Virus record (IMG/VR): IMGVR_UViG_3300025626_000015
Location: 1-64,000 of that record
Source of the DNA: a virus
Strand: one strand, 5' to 3'
DNA length: 64,000 nucleotides
Numbering within the stretch: the stretch's first letter is position 1; every line of letters begins with the position of its first letter. Below, one piece after another: positions 48,294 to 56,165 of this stretch. The notes beneath the pieces were generated by a model. It was not told the DNA's origin. It saw nothing but the letters and a program-made list of their open reading frames with translations, and did not search any database. The translations under genes were made by a program, and so were the position numbers.

Positions 48294-49873
48294 TGAGTAA
48301 TAAACAAAATATAAAGCAAATAATACAGGAACAGTTTAAAAAATGTGCTGAAGATCCTGTTTATTTTATGCGTCAATATTGTTATATTCAACATCCTACT
48401 AAAGGAAAAATTAAATTTAATTTATTTCCATTTCAAGAAGAATCATTAACTACATTACAGAATAATAGATACAATGTTATTTTAAAATCAAGACAATTAG
48501 GTATATCAACACTATCAGCTGGATATGCTTTATGGTCAATGTTATTTAATGAAGATTTCAACGTATTAGTTATTGCCACTACCCAAGATGTAGCTAAAAA
48601 CTTAGTGAGTAAAGTTCAAATAATGAATGAAAACTTGCCAAGTTGGTTAAAAACAAATATAGTTACAAATAATAAATTATCATTAAAATTTGCAAATGGC
48701 TCTCAAATCAAAGCAATATCAAGTGCTTCAACAGGTGCACGATCGGAAGCATTATCACTATTAATAGTTGATGAAGCTGCATTTATTAGAAATATTGAAG
48801 AAATATGGGTAGCTTCTCAAGCAACATTATCTACTGGTGGAGGAGCTATAGTATTGTCTACTCCAAATGGTATTGGTAATTGGTTTCATCAAACATGGGC
48901 AGATGCTGAAACAGGAGTTAATGGGTTTGAAACAATTAAATTAGATTGGAAATTACATCCAGAGCGTGATCAATTATGGAGAGATGAGCAAACACAATTA
49001 TTAGGTGAGCGTGGAGCAGCACAAGAATGTGATTGTGATTTTATTTCATCTGGACATACTGTAGTAGATGGATTAATTTTACAAGAGTATGAATCAAAAT
49101 GTATAGAGCCAATTGAAAAGCGTGGTTATGATAATTCATATTGGATATGGGAGTATCCAGATTATTCAAAAGATTATTTAGTAGTAGCGGATGTTGCTAG
49201 GGGAGATGGAGCTGACTGGTCTGCATTTCATGTAATTGAAGTTCAATCAATAAAACAAGTTGCTGAATATAAAGGAAAAATTCCTCCTAAAGACTTTGGC
49301 AATATGTTAGTTACCGTTGCAACAGAATGGAATAATGCATTATTAGCTATTGAAAATGCTAATATAGGATGGGCTGCAATACAACCAGCATTAGATAGAA
49401 GTTATGAAAATTTATTTTATACATATAAAGACGATGGATATGTAGATTTAGATATACAACTTCGAAAAGGATATGATCAAAAAGATAAATCACAAATGGT
49501 ACCAGGAGTTTCAACAACGTCAAGAACAAGACCATTAATGATATCAGCATTAGAAATGTATATGCGAGAAAAAAGTCCCGTTATACATTCAAAAAGATTA
49601 ATACAAGAATTATTTGTTTTCGTTTGGTTAAATAGTAAACCTCAAGCACAAATAGGTTATAACGATGATTTAGTTATGAGTTTTGCAATTGCATTATGGT
49701 TACGAGATACTAGTTTAAAATTAAGACAACAAGGAATTGAATTAAATAAACGAGCTTTATCACAATTTCAAAAAACAGATACTACTATATATACTAACAA
49801 AGATAAGAATCCTAATGATACTTGGGATTGGAATAATGGTCAAGATAACGAAAATTTAACATGGCTTCTGTAG
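48293..49873 (+). CDS. terminase large subunit, gp17-like
   Basis: 526 residues beginning at GTG 48293, directly overlapping the previous stop. ATPase part: FNLFPFQEESL and ILKSRQLGISTLSA (Walker A-like, residues 63-76), LLIVDEAAFI (Walker B, about 156-165), SGGGAIVLSTPNG-type coupling motif (TGGGAIVLSTPNGIGNWFHQ). Nuclease part: VVADVARGDGADWSAF (Asp300) and a later YNDDLVMSFAIAL. It powers DNA translocation into the head and cuts the concatemer (T4 gp17). The portal follows. Confident. Confidence 0.9.
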   Translation: MSNKQNIKQIIQEQFKKCAEDPVYFMRQYCYIQHPTKGKIKFNLFPFQEESLTTLQNNRYNVILKSRQLGISTLSAGYALWSMLFNEDFNVLVIATTQDVAKNLVSKVQIMNENLPSWLKTNIVTNNKLSLKFANGSQIKAISSASTGARSEALSLLIVDEAAFIRNIEEIWVASQATLSTGGGAIVLSTPNGIGNWFHQTWADAETGVNGFETIKLDWKLHPERDQLWRDEQTQLLGERGAAQECDCDFISSGHTVVDGLILQEYESKCIEPIEKRGYDNSYWIWEYPDYSKDYLVVADVARGDGADWSAFHVIEVQSIKQVAEYKGKIPPKDFGNMLVTVATEWNNALLAIENANIGWAAIQPALDRSYENLFYTYKDDGYVDLDIQLRKGYDQKDKSQMVPGVSTTSRTRPLMISALEMYMREKSPVIHSKRLIQELFVFVWLNSKPQAQIGYNDDLVMSFAIALWLRDTSLKLRQQGIELNKRALSQFQKTDTTIYTNKDKNPNDTWDWNNGQDNENLTWLL

Positions 49874-49880
49874 TTAGTTA

Positions 49881-49888
49881 TATTTATA
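49881..49888 (+). promoter_or_regulatory. TATTTATA element
   Basis: Exact copy 20 bases before the portal ATG at 49909. Confidence 0.6.
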
Positions 49889-49908
49889 ATAAATTAAAAG
49901 AATAGATT

Positions 49909-51705
49909 ATGGCATCATTAAGAAAACGTTTGCAAAGATTATTTAGTACAAATGTAATCGTTAGAAAATATGGTAAAGATAAATTACGAGTTGTTGATAC
50001 AAATCGATTACAATCAACTGGTAATATAGCACAAAGTAAAATTACTGATCGATATTCAAGATTACATGGAAGTAACAGACATGGATATGGGTCATACGGT
50101 TCTGCTTATGGTGGATATGATGCAAATTATTATTCTCAACAAAACAGAAAACAATTATATGTTGATTATGAAATGATGGATAAAGATCCTATTATTTCAT
50201 CAGCGTTAGATATATATGCAGATGAATCTACATTAGAAGATCAATTTGGAGATATATTAACAATTAAAACAAATAAAACTAATATTCAAAAAATATTATA
50301 TAATTTATTTTATGATGTATTAAACATAGAATTTAATATGTGGCCATGGGTTCGTAATCTTGCTAAATATGGCGACTTCTTTTTGAAACTAGACGTGTCA
50401 GACGAAATTGGAATCATAAACGCAAGACCATTATCAGCATATGAAGTTGAAAGAATGGAAGAATTTAATCAAGAGTCTGGAGAATATAATATTAAATTTC
50501 AACATAATCTGTCAGATAATACAGTATATGATGTATTTGAATTAGCACATTTTAGAATGATATCAGATTCTAACTTTTTGCCGTATGGTAGATCAATGTT
50601 AGAAGGAGCTAGACAAGAATTTCAAAAATTAATGATGTTAGAAGATGCAATGTTAATTCATAGAATAATGCGTGCACCTGAAAAAAGAGTTTTTAAAATT
50701 GATATTGGTAATATTCCGCCAAATGAAGTTGATTCGTTTATGGAACAAATTGTTAATAAAATGAAAAAAGTTCCTTATGTCGACAAAAATACAGGAAATT
50801 ATAATTTAAAATTTAATTTAAATAACATGTTAGAAGATTATTATCTTCCAGTAAGAGGAGGAAATAGTCAAACACAAATAGATACATTACCAGGAATGAC
50901 TTTTACTGGTATCGAAGATATTGAATATGTTAAACATAAAATGATGGCTGCTTTAAAAATTCCAAAGCCATTTTTAGGATATGACGAAGGGGTTGAAGGA
51001 AAAACTACATTAGCTTCCATGGATATTAGATTTGCTAGAACAATTGAAAGAATTCAAAAAATTATTTGTTCTGAATTATCTAAAATTGCAATAGTTCATT
51101 TATATGCACAAGGGTTTGAAGGAGAAGATTTAATTGGTTTCGAATTATCATTAACACCTCCATCAATTATTTATGATCAACAAAAAGTTGCATTAATGAA
51201 TGAAAAAATTCAATTGGCTGTTGCAATGAAAGATTCTAAATTAGTTTCTGATAAATATGTTTACGAGTATATATTTAATATGTCTGAAGATGAATGGTTA
51301 GAAGAAAGAAATAATGTTGTAGAAGATTTAAAATTGAGATTTAGACAAAATCAAATTGAACAAGAAGGAAATGATCCTACCTTAACAGGCATATCATATG
51401 GTACACCACACGATTTAGCTTCAATGCATCAAAGCACTGATGACGTTATAGACACTGATAAAGGAGGACGTCCTCCAGAAGGAATAAAATATGGTCAACA
51501 TGCGAATGAATTAGGATGGGATCCAACTGGTGCAAAATCATTGAAACAAGCTAGCACGTTTCAGCCTCATACAAAAAAACGTACAAAAACTGAAAATGTT
51601 GAAATTCTTAAAAAAATTAAACAAAATAGATCTAAAATATTATTTGAAACTAAAAAAGAAACCGATGATACGGGGTCAATGTTGGATGAAAATAATATTT
51701 TATAA
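49909..51705 (+). CDS. portal protein, gp20-like
   Basis: 598 residues (T4 gp20: 524). Clear portal features include DYEMMDKDPIISSALDIYAD, HRIMRAPEKRVFKIDIGNIP, GGNSQTQIDTLPGMTFTGIE, YVKHKMMAALKIPKPFLGYD and SMDIRFARTIERIQKIICSE. These form the clip, stem and wing elements of a T4-type portal. The N-terminus contains a Gly/Tyr-rich stretch (GYGSYGSAYGGYDANYYSQQ). The dodecamer at one capsid vertex is the DNA channel and the start of head assembly. Adjacent to the terminase as expected. Confident. Confidence 0.9.
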   Translation: MASLRKRLQRLFSTNVIVRKYGKDKLRVVDTNRLQSTGNIAQSKITDRYSRLHGSNRHGYGSYGSAYGGYDANYYSQQNRKQLYVDYEMMDKDPIISSALDIYADESTLEDQFGDILTIKTNKTNIQKILYNLFYDVLNIEFNMWPWVRNLAKYGDFFLKLDVSDEIGIINARPLSAYEVERMEEFNQESGEYNIKFQHNLSDNTVYDVFELAHFRMISDSNFLPYGRSMLEGARQEFQKLMMLEDAMLIHRIMRAPEKRVFKIDIGNIPPNEVDSFMEQIVNKMKKVPYVDKNTGNYNLKFNLNNMLEDYYLPVRGGNSQTQIDTLPGMTFTGIEDIEYVKHKMMAALKIPKPFLGYDEGVEGKTTLASMDIRFARTIERIQKIICSELSKIAIVHLYAQGFEGEDLIGFELSLTPPSIIYDQQKVALMNEKIQLAVAMKDSKLVSDKYVYEYIFNMSEDEWLEERNNVVEDLKLRFRQNQIEQEGNDPTLTGISYGTPHDLASMHQSTDDVIDTDKGGRPPEGIKYGQHANELGWDPTGAKSLKQASTFQPHTKKRTKTENVEILKKIKQNRSKILFETKKETDDTGSMLDENNIL

Positions 51706-51714
51706 ACATTACTA

Positions 51715-51722
51715 TATTTATA
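51715..51722 (+). promoter_or_regulatory. TATTTATA element
   Basis: Exact copy 21 bases before the ATG at 51744. Confidence 0.55.
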
Positions 51723-51743
51723 TGAAAGAACTTGTGTATTAAC

Positions 51744-52598
51744 ATGAAAAACCTTAAACATTCAAAGTATAAAAATACGGCTATTCTTTTTGAAATGTTA
51801 GTCAGAAAACTTACATCAGAAACTTTGACTTCTGACAAAACAGTTACTGTTGAAATAATTAAAAAGTATTTTGGTAAAAATACTGCATTATCAAAAGAAT
51901 TACAATTATATAATGCATTAATAAAAGAAACATTAAAAACAGAAGCTCAAGCTTTAGATTATATAAGAAGTTGCAAAGTTACTCATAGTAAACTTAATAA
52001 AGGATTATTACGTAGACAACGTTATAATCTAGTTAAAGAAATTTCAGAAAATTTTGATTTTCAAAAAGTATCAAAAATTAGAATAAATAATTATAAAGAA
52101 CTAGCTTCTATATATAAATTATTTGAATATAGCGAAGCTGATAATCCAAAGGATTTATTAGAGTCAAAAACTGCTATTGTAGATCATTTATTAGGAAATA
52201 TAGAACAATCGCTTAAACTAAGTCCATTATTAGAAAAATATAAAGGATATGATACAGATGTTAGAATGTTATCATATAAGTTATTAGTAGATAAATTTAA
52301 TTCAAAATATTCTGGATTAGATGAAAATCAAAAAAAAGTATTAAATAAATATATTACACACGTTAATGATTCCGAATCAGTAAAACAATATTTTGAAAAA
52401 ATTATTCCTGGAATTAAAAAAGAACTAAAAGAGCAAGTATCATCAATATCAGATAAAGCAACAAAAATAAAAGTTGATAAATTATCTGAAATGCTTTGTA
52501 ACGTAGAAACAATTAAAATAATAAAAGAATCTCATGTTTTAACTATATTGAGATATTTTGATTTAATTAAAGAATTAAAACAGGTCAATTCAAAATGA
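51744..52598 (+). CDS. conserved helical protein between portal and protease, prohead core candidate
   Basis: I start it at ATG 51744 (MKNLKHSKYKNTAILFEMLV), leaving out four residues from ATG 51732. 284 residues, nearly all helical: ILFEMLVRKLTSETLTSDKT, SKELQLYNALIKETLKTEAQ, YNLVKEISENFDFQKVSKIR. It occupies the place of T4 gp67/gp68, and similar proteins sit here in marine T4-like phages. It is probably a prohead core or assembly helper. It is coupled to the next gene by 4 bases. Confidence 0.6.
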   Translation: MKNLKHSKYKNTAILFEMLVRKLTSETLTSDKTVTVEIIKKYFGKNTALSKELQLYNALIKETLKTEAQALDYIRSCKVTHSKLNKGLLRRQRYNLVKEISENFDFQKVSKIRINNYKELASIYKLFEYSEADNPKDLLESKTAIVDHLLGNIEQSLKLSPLLEKYKGYDTDVRMLSYKLLVDKFNSKYSGLDENQKKVLNKYITHVNDSESVKQYFEKIIPGIKKELKEQVSSISDKATKIKVDKLSEMLCNVETIKIIKESHVLTILRYFDLIKELKQVNSK

Positions 52599-53299
52599 AA
52601 TCATTTTTAAAAGAAATCGAATCTAAGTTTCAAGAAATAAACGAAAAAGATTGGGATGGCGACGGCGAACAAGAATCTGCTAGCGATGAATATATGGGCG
52701 TTAAAGATAAAGCTATAAAAAAAGCAATGAAGAAAGAAAACGCAAAACCAGACTTTTTAGATTTAGACAATGATGGTGACACTGAAGAAGATATGAAAGA
52801 TGCTGCTGCAGCTAACGAAGCTATTGTAGCAAAAGATGAGATTGAATTAGAAAAATTATCAAAAGACCCAAAATTCAAAGATCAAGATATTAAATTAGCA
52901 GAAGCAGATATAGAAGAACAAAATGTAACCGGAGCAATAGCCGGCTATCAGACACCAAATGCATTTTCAACAAAAGCACAAGCAAAAAAGAAAAAGCAAA
53001 TGAAATATGAGTCTGTACAAAAAGCACTTGACAAAAAATATGAAGCAATGATTGAATCATATTCTAGATTTGCAACAAGTAATCCAAAATCAACTCCATC
53101 TCAAACTGTTAATGGCACAATTAAAGAAGTAGCAAAAAAATTACAAGAAATAGAGCAATTAGTTAAATATACATCTAGATTAAAAACAGAATCTGGAATT
53201 GCCGGATCATCATATGGAAAGTCTACTCATAATGCATTATCAAAAATTTCTGAACGATTATTAAAAATATCAGAACGAGTAAGAAGTTTAGGAGAATAA
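52595..53299 (+). CDS. prohead core-like protein with EF-hand-like loops
   Basis: 234 residues. The N-terminus KSFLKEIESKFQEINEKDWD ends in a protease-like I-N-E|K site. Two Asp-rich loops of Ca-binding type follow: DWDGDGEQES (19-28) and LDLDNDGDTEED (near residue 55). Then come Lys/Ala-rich helical segments and a long helical C-terminus (SYSRFATSNPKSTPSQTVNG, KLQEIEQLVKYTSRLKTESG). Its location directly before the protease gene and its high charge suggest a core/scaffold component. The EF-hand-like loops are unusual for this position. Family not recognised. Confidence 0.6.
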   Translation: MKSFLKEIESKFQEINEKDWDGDGEQESASDEYMGVKDKAIKKAMKKENAKPDFLDLDNDGDTEEDMKDAAAANEAIVAKDEIELEKLSKDPKFKDQDIKLAEADIEEQNVTGAIAGYQTPNAFSTKAQAKKKKQMKYESVQKALDKKYEAMIESYSRFATSNPKSTPSQTVNGTIKEVAKKLQEIEQLVKYTSRLKTESGIAGSSYGKSTHNALSKISERLLKISERVRSLGE

Positions 53300-53300
53300 T

Positions 53301-53924
53301 ATGAGTAAGAATTTATTATTAGAATATATACCATTTAAGCCTATCGGCCCTGTTAATGAGCAAATGGCTTCACAATTTGGAGTTCCTGGCGGATTAGTAG
53401 TACAAGGGGTATTACAACGAGCAGGAGCTAAGAATCAAAACGGAAGAGTATATCCTAAACATATATTAGATAGAGAAGCTAAAAAATATCAAAAAGAATA
53501 TATTGATCAAAATAGAGCATTAGGGGAATTAGATCATCCTGAATCTTCTGTTGTTAATTTAAATAACGTTTCTCATAACATTTTAAAAATGTGGTGGGAT
53601 AAAGATGATTTAATGGGAGCCGTACAAATATTAGAAACACCAGCTGGAAAAATATTAAAATCATTATTCGATGCTGGTATTACATTAGGAATATCTAGTA
53701 GAGGATTAGGCTCAGTAAAAGAATTATATAAAGAATCTGCAGTAGAAGTGCAGGAAGATTTTGAATTAATTTGTTTTGATTTTGTTTCAAATCCTTCAAC
53801 CCATGGAGCATTTTTAAGACCAATGAATGAATCAGTAAACAAATCAACAAAAGATTATAAAAAAGTAAATGATATTATTACATCAATATTATGTGATAGT
53901 GGAAAATGTAGGATTTTACCATGA
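53301..53924 (+). CDS. prohead maturation protease, gp21-like
   Basis: 207 residues (T4 gp21: 212). The serine-protease signature of the family is visible: LVVQGVLQRAGAKNQNGRVY, RALGELDHPESSVVNLNNVS (His79), and LGISSRGLGSVKE (Ser132/133). The N-terminus (PFKPIGPVNE|Q) itself contains a candidate autocleavage site. In T4 this enzyme cuts scaffold, capsid and internal proteins after (I/L)-x-E. Here it is the likely processor of the leader-bearing cargo. An AGGAG lies 6-10 bases before the ATG. Confident. Confidence 0.9.
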   Translation: MSKNLLLEYIPFKPIGPVNEQMASQFGVPGGLVVQGVLQRAGAKNQNGRVYPKHILDREAKKYQKEYIDQNRALGELDHPESSVVNLNNVSHNILKMWWDKDDLMGAVQILETPAGKILKSLFDAGITLGISSRGLGSVKELYKESAVEVQEDFELICFDFVSNPSTHGAFLRPMNESVNKSTKDYKKVNDIITSILCDSGKCRILP

Positions 53925-54286
53925 AATTTAAAGAAATATTAGAAGCATTAGAAAGAGAACCTGTAAAAGTAACAACTGAACAAAAGCGTGAATTTGTAGA
54001 AGCTGTAAAAGGATATTCACAATTAGGTGAATCTGTATATGGTAAAGGAGATCTTCAAGAATTATGCGAACGTGTTAAATATATGGTAGAAATGGCTCAG
54101 CAAGTAACATTATCAGAAGGAGATTGGTTTGACGGCATTACAGTTAACAGACACATGAAAGGCCTTAATGAATCATATAAAGTTTTTGAGAAAACTGCAA
54201 AAGAAATTTCACAGCTACAAGAAAGACTTTCTGCTTCATATGAAGATATTGGACAAGGATTAAATAAATATTTTGATGTAAATTAA
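53921..54286 (+). CDS. small helical protein after the protease (121 aa)
   Basis: N-terminus MKFKEILEALEREPVKVTTE, with an ILEALERE-like stretch that may hold a protease site, then helices (KREFVEAVKGYSQLGESVYG, LQELCERVKYMVEMAQQVTL, EKTAKEISQLQERLSASYED). It overlaps the protease gene by 4 bases, so both are made together. Not recognised. It probably takes part in head assembly because of its place between protease and scaffold. Confidence 0.6.
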   Translation: MKFKEILEALEREPVKVTTEQKREFVEAVKGYSQLGESVYGKGDLQELCERVKYMVEMAQQVTLSEGDWFDGITVNRHMKGLNESYKVFEKTAKEISQLQERLSASYEDIGQGLNKYFDVN

Positions 54287-54327
54287 TTTTGAACTTATAA
54301 AATAAATTATTATAATAAAGGAAATAG

Positions 54328-54699
54328 ATGTCAAACATTGATAACATGTATCATCAATATTTTGGAATGAAATCTCAAACTAATGAAGCTGATTTAATTA
54401 ATAAAATATCAGACTACAAAGGAGGATTTCTTTATAAATTAATTGATCCAGCAACAGCAGGAAATGTAAAAGCTGATATACAAGCATTTTTAAATAAAAA
54501 AGGAATGCATGTTATTAAAACTAAATTTGACGATGCATCTGGAAAAGGATTTTTTTATGTTAGATTAGGAGAAGATCCTGCAAAAGAATCTCAACGAATT
54601 CAAGGATTCATAAGTCAATTACCAGAAGTAGAAAAATTTAAGTTTACATTACGACCAATACAAAAACAACAAGTTACACCAAATCCTTCAAATGAATAA
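54328..54699 (+). CDS. hypothetical protein in the head operon (123 aa)
   Basis: Alpha/beta protein of 123 residues: MYHQYFGMKSQTNEADLINK, ISDYKGGFLYKLIDPATAGN, VKADIQAFLNKKGMHVIKTK, then GKGFFYVRLGEDPAKESQRI and LPEVEKFKFTLRPIQK. The arrangement of short helices and strands suggests a small ferredoxin-like fold. AAAGGA precedes the ATG. Overlaps the bS21-like gene by 8 bases. Function unknown. Confidence 0.6.
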   Translation: MSNIDNMYHQYFGMKSQTNEADLINKISDYKGGFLYKLIDPATAGNVKADIQAFLNKKGMHVIKTKFDDASGKGFFYVRLGEDPAKESQRIQGFISQLPEVEKFKFTLRPIQKQQVTPNPSNE

Positions 54700-54928
54700 A
54701 CAAATAAAACATCACAAATCTATAGTACCAGGCAAATCAAATTCAACTAAAGTTATTAACAAAGATATAAACTTTGCATTAAGACTTTGGAAGAAACAAT
54801 TAAAATCATCAGATTCAATTGATAAATTAAAATCTTTAAAAGAATTTGAAAAACCTAGTATCACTAAAAGACGACAAAAACAAGCAGCTATATATAAACA
54901 AAAAATATCTGATATGTATTCTGACTAA
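54692..54928 (+). CDS. rpsU: ribosomal protein bS21-like
   Basis: 78 residues. From residue 25: DINFALRLWKKQLKSSDSID, KLKSLKEFEKPSITKRRQKQ, AAIYKQK. This matches the bS21 pattern (ALKKFKRKF, then ELRSRQAFIKPSVTRRKE, ending AIY) of Bacteroidota S21 almost throughout, with a longer basic N-terminus. bS21 binds near the 16S rRNA 3' end. In Flavobacterium ribosomes it helps to sequester the anti-Shine-Dalgarno sequence. A phage copy could exchange into host ribosomes and alter start-site choice. It sits between protease and scaffold genes and is closed by a terminator. Family call fairly confident. Confidence 0.75.
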   Translation: MNKQIKHHKSIVPGKSNSTKVINKDINFALRLWKKQLKSSDSIDKLKSLKEFEKPSITKRRQKQAAIYKQKISDMYSD

Positions 54929-54954
54929 TACATTAATGTATTAATATATTTAAT

Positions 54955-54983
54955 AAGGTCCTGATTAAGTTCAGGACCTTTTT
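54955..54983 (+). terminator. rho-independent terminator
   Basis: AAGGTCCTGA (54955-54964) pairs perfectly with TCAGGACCTT (54971-54980), followed by a T-run. It ends the portal-protease-bS21 transcript and isolates the scaffold/capsid unit. Confidence 0.9.
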
Positions 54984-55004
54984 ACTGTTTTTTAACTTCA
55001 TCTA

Positions 55005-55012
55005 TATTTATA
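55005..55012 (+). promoter_or_regulatory. TATTTATA element, long leader
   Basis: Exact copy 101 bases before the scaffold ATG at 55114, directly after a terminator. It would give the longest untranslated leader in the window. Confidence 0.55.
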
Positions 55013-55099
55013 GTAAATACATTATCTCTATATATAATGTCAATATAATCAATTATTCTATTAAGATTACAAATAATCTTATTTCCAAAATAAAAATTT

Positions 55100-55105
55100 A
55101 AGGAG
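55100..55105 (+). promoter_or_regulatory. strong Shine-Dalgarno AAGGAG
   Basis: AAGGAG, 8 bases before the ATG of the scaffold gene. One of the few full-strength sites. Confidence 0.7.
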
Positions 55106-55113
55106 AACAAGTA

Positions 55114-56148
55114 ATGAACGGGAAATCGGACTTACTAAAAGAAGCAATTGCAGATGCCAAAGCCGTTAAGGAAACAGCATTAGCAAACGCTAAAATAGCT
55201 CTTGAAGAAGCTTTTGCTCCTAGAATCGAAGCAATGCTATCAACAAAACTTTCTGAAGATTTATACGAAGACGAAATGGAAGACGACGTCGCAGCTCCAG
55301 TAGCTGACGCACCTGTCGAAGAACATGACGTTATGTATGAGCCTGAAGCAGAAGGCGGAGAAGATATGGAAGCACCTGCACCAGAAATGGATGTTGAAAT
55401 GGATATGGAAATGCCTGCTGAAGAACCAGTAGTTGCAGATGACATGGAAATGGAAGGCATGATGTATGATGTAGATGAAGATCCATCTGATCCTAATAGT
55501 AGTGTTGAAGAAGATCTAGAATTAGAAGCAATCATAAGAGAGTTAGAAGAAGATTTAAATGAAGAAGAATTAACTGAAGATGGTCATAATAATGACGCAG
55601 CTGATTCTACAGACTCAAAAGGAAATGATTTAATGTCAGAACCAAAAGAAATGAAAAATGAAGAATTCAATATTGATGAAATCATTGAAGAAATTCTTTC
55701 GGAAGAAGACAAAGAAGAACCTAAAGAAAAAGTAGAAGAAGGTGAGCATGATGATAAAGAATCTAAAGAAAAAGTAGAAGAAATGACTGAAGAATTAACT
55801 GAAGCATATGACACTATTGAATCTTTAAGAGACACTATCAATGAAGTTAATCTTTTAAATGCAAAACTTCTTTACACGAATAAATTATTCAGAAATTTTG
55901 AATTATCAGAAAGTCAAAAAATGACAGTTATCGAAAATTTCGATAGAGCTGGTAATACAAGAGAAGTTAAATTAGTATTTAGTACATTAGCAGAAAATTT
56001 TACAGTTCCTGTAAAAAAGAGACAAATGGTAAAAGAAGGCTCAGCCTCTAAACCAGTTGAATCAACTGCACCTGTATCTAAATCAATAATCAATGAAGGT
56101 AATCAATTAGCTAACAGATGGAAGAAGTTAGCCGGATTACTAGATTAA
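55114..56148 (+). CDS. prohead core scaffold protein, gp22-like
   Basis: 344 residues. Charged helical N-terminus (SDLLKEAIADAKAVKETALA), a long acidic, Met/Glu/Asp-rich middle (EMDVEMDMEMPAEEPVVADD) and a conserved C-terminal domain (NEVNLLNAKLLYTNKLFRNF, ELSESQKMTVIENFDRAGNT, REVKLVFSTLAENF) that resembles the gp22 C-terminus in T4-like phages. It forms the prohead core and is degraded by the protease. It lies directly before the major capsid gene. It has its own terminator-isolated promoter and a strong ribosome site. Confident. Confidence 0.85.
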   Translation: MNGKSDLLKEAIADAKAVKETALANAKIALEEAFAPRIEAMLSTKLSEDLYEDEMEDDVAAPVADAPVEEHDVMYEPEAEGGEDMEAPAPEMDVEMDMEMPAEEPVVADDMEMEGMMYDVDEDPSDPNSSVEEDLELEAIIRELEEDLNEEELTEDGHNNDAADSTDSKGNDLMSEPKEMKNEEFNIDEIIEEILSEEDKEEPKEKVEEGEHDDKESKEKVEEMTEELTEAYDTIESLRDTINEVNLLNAKLLYTNKLFRNFELSESQKMTVIENFDRAGNTREVKLVFSTLAENFTVPVKKRQMVKEGSASKPVESTAPVSKSIINEGNQLANRWKKLAGLLD

Positions 56149-56165
56149 AAAAGGAAAATAAAAAA

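Noticed and set aside
55098-55535. 145-codon minus-strand frame rich in Ser/Ile
   Set aside because: Antisense of the acidic, low-complexity middle of the scaffold gene. No independent support.
56118-56165. Longer start for the major capsid protein
   Set aside because: Overlaps the end of the scaffold gene and has no ribosome site. ATG 56166 follows AAGGA and gives a normal gp23 start.
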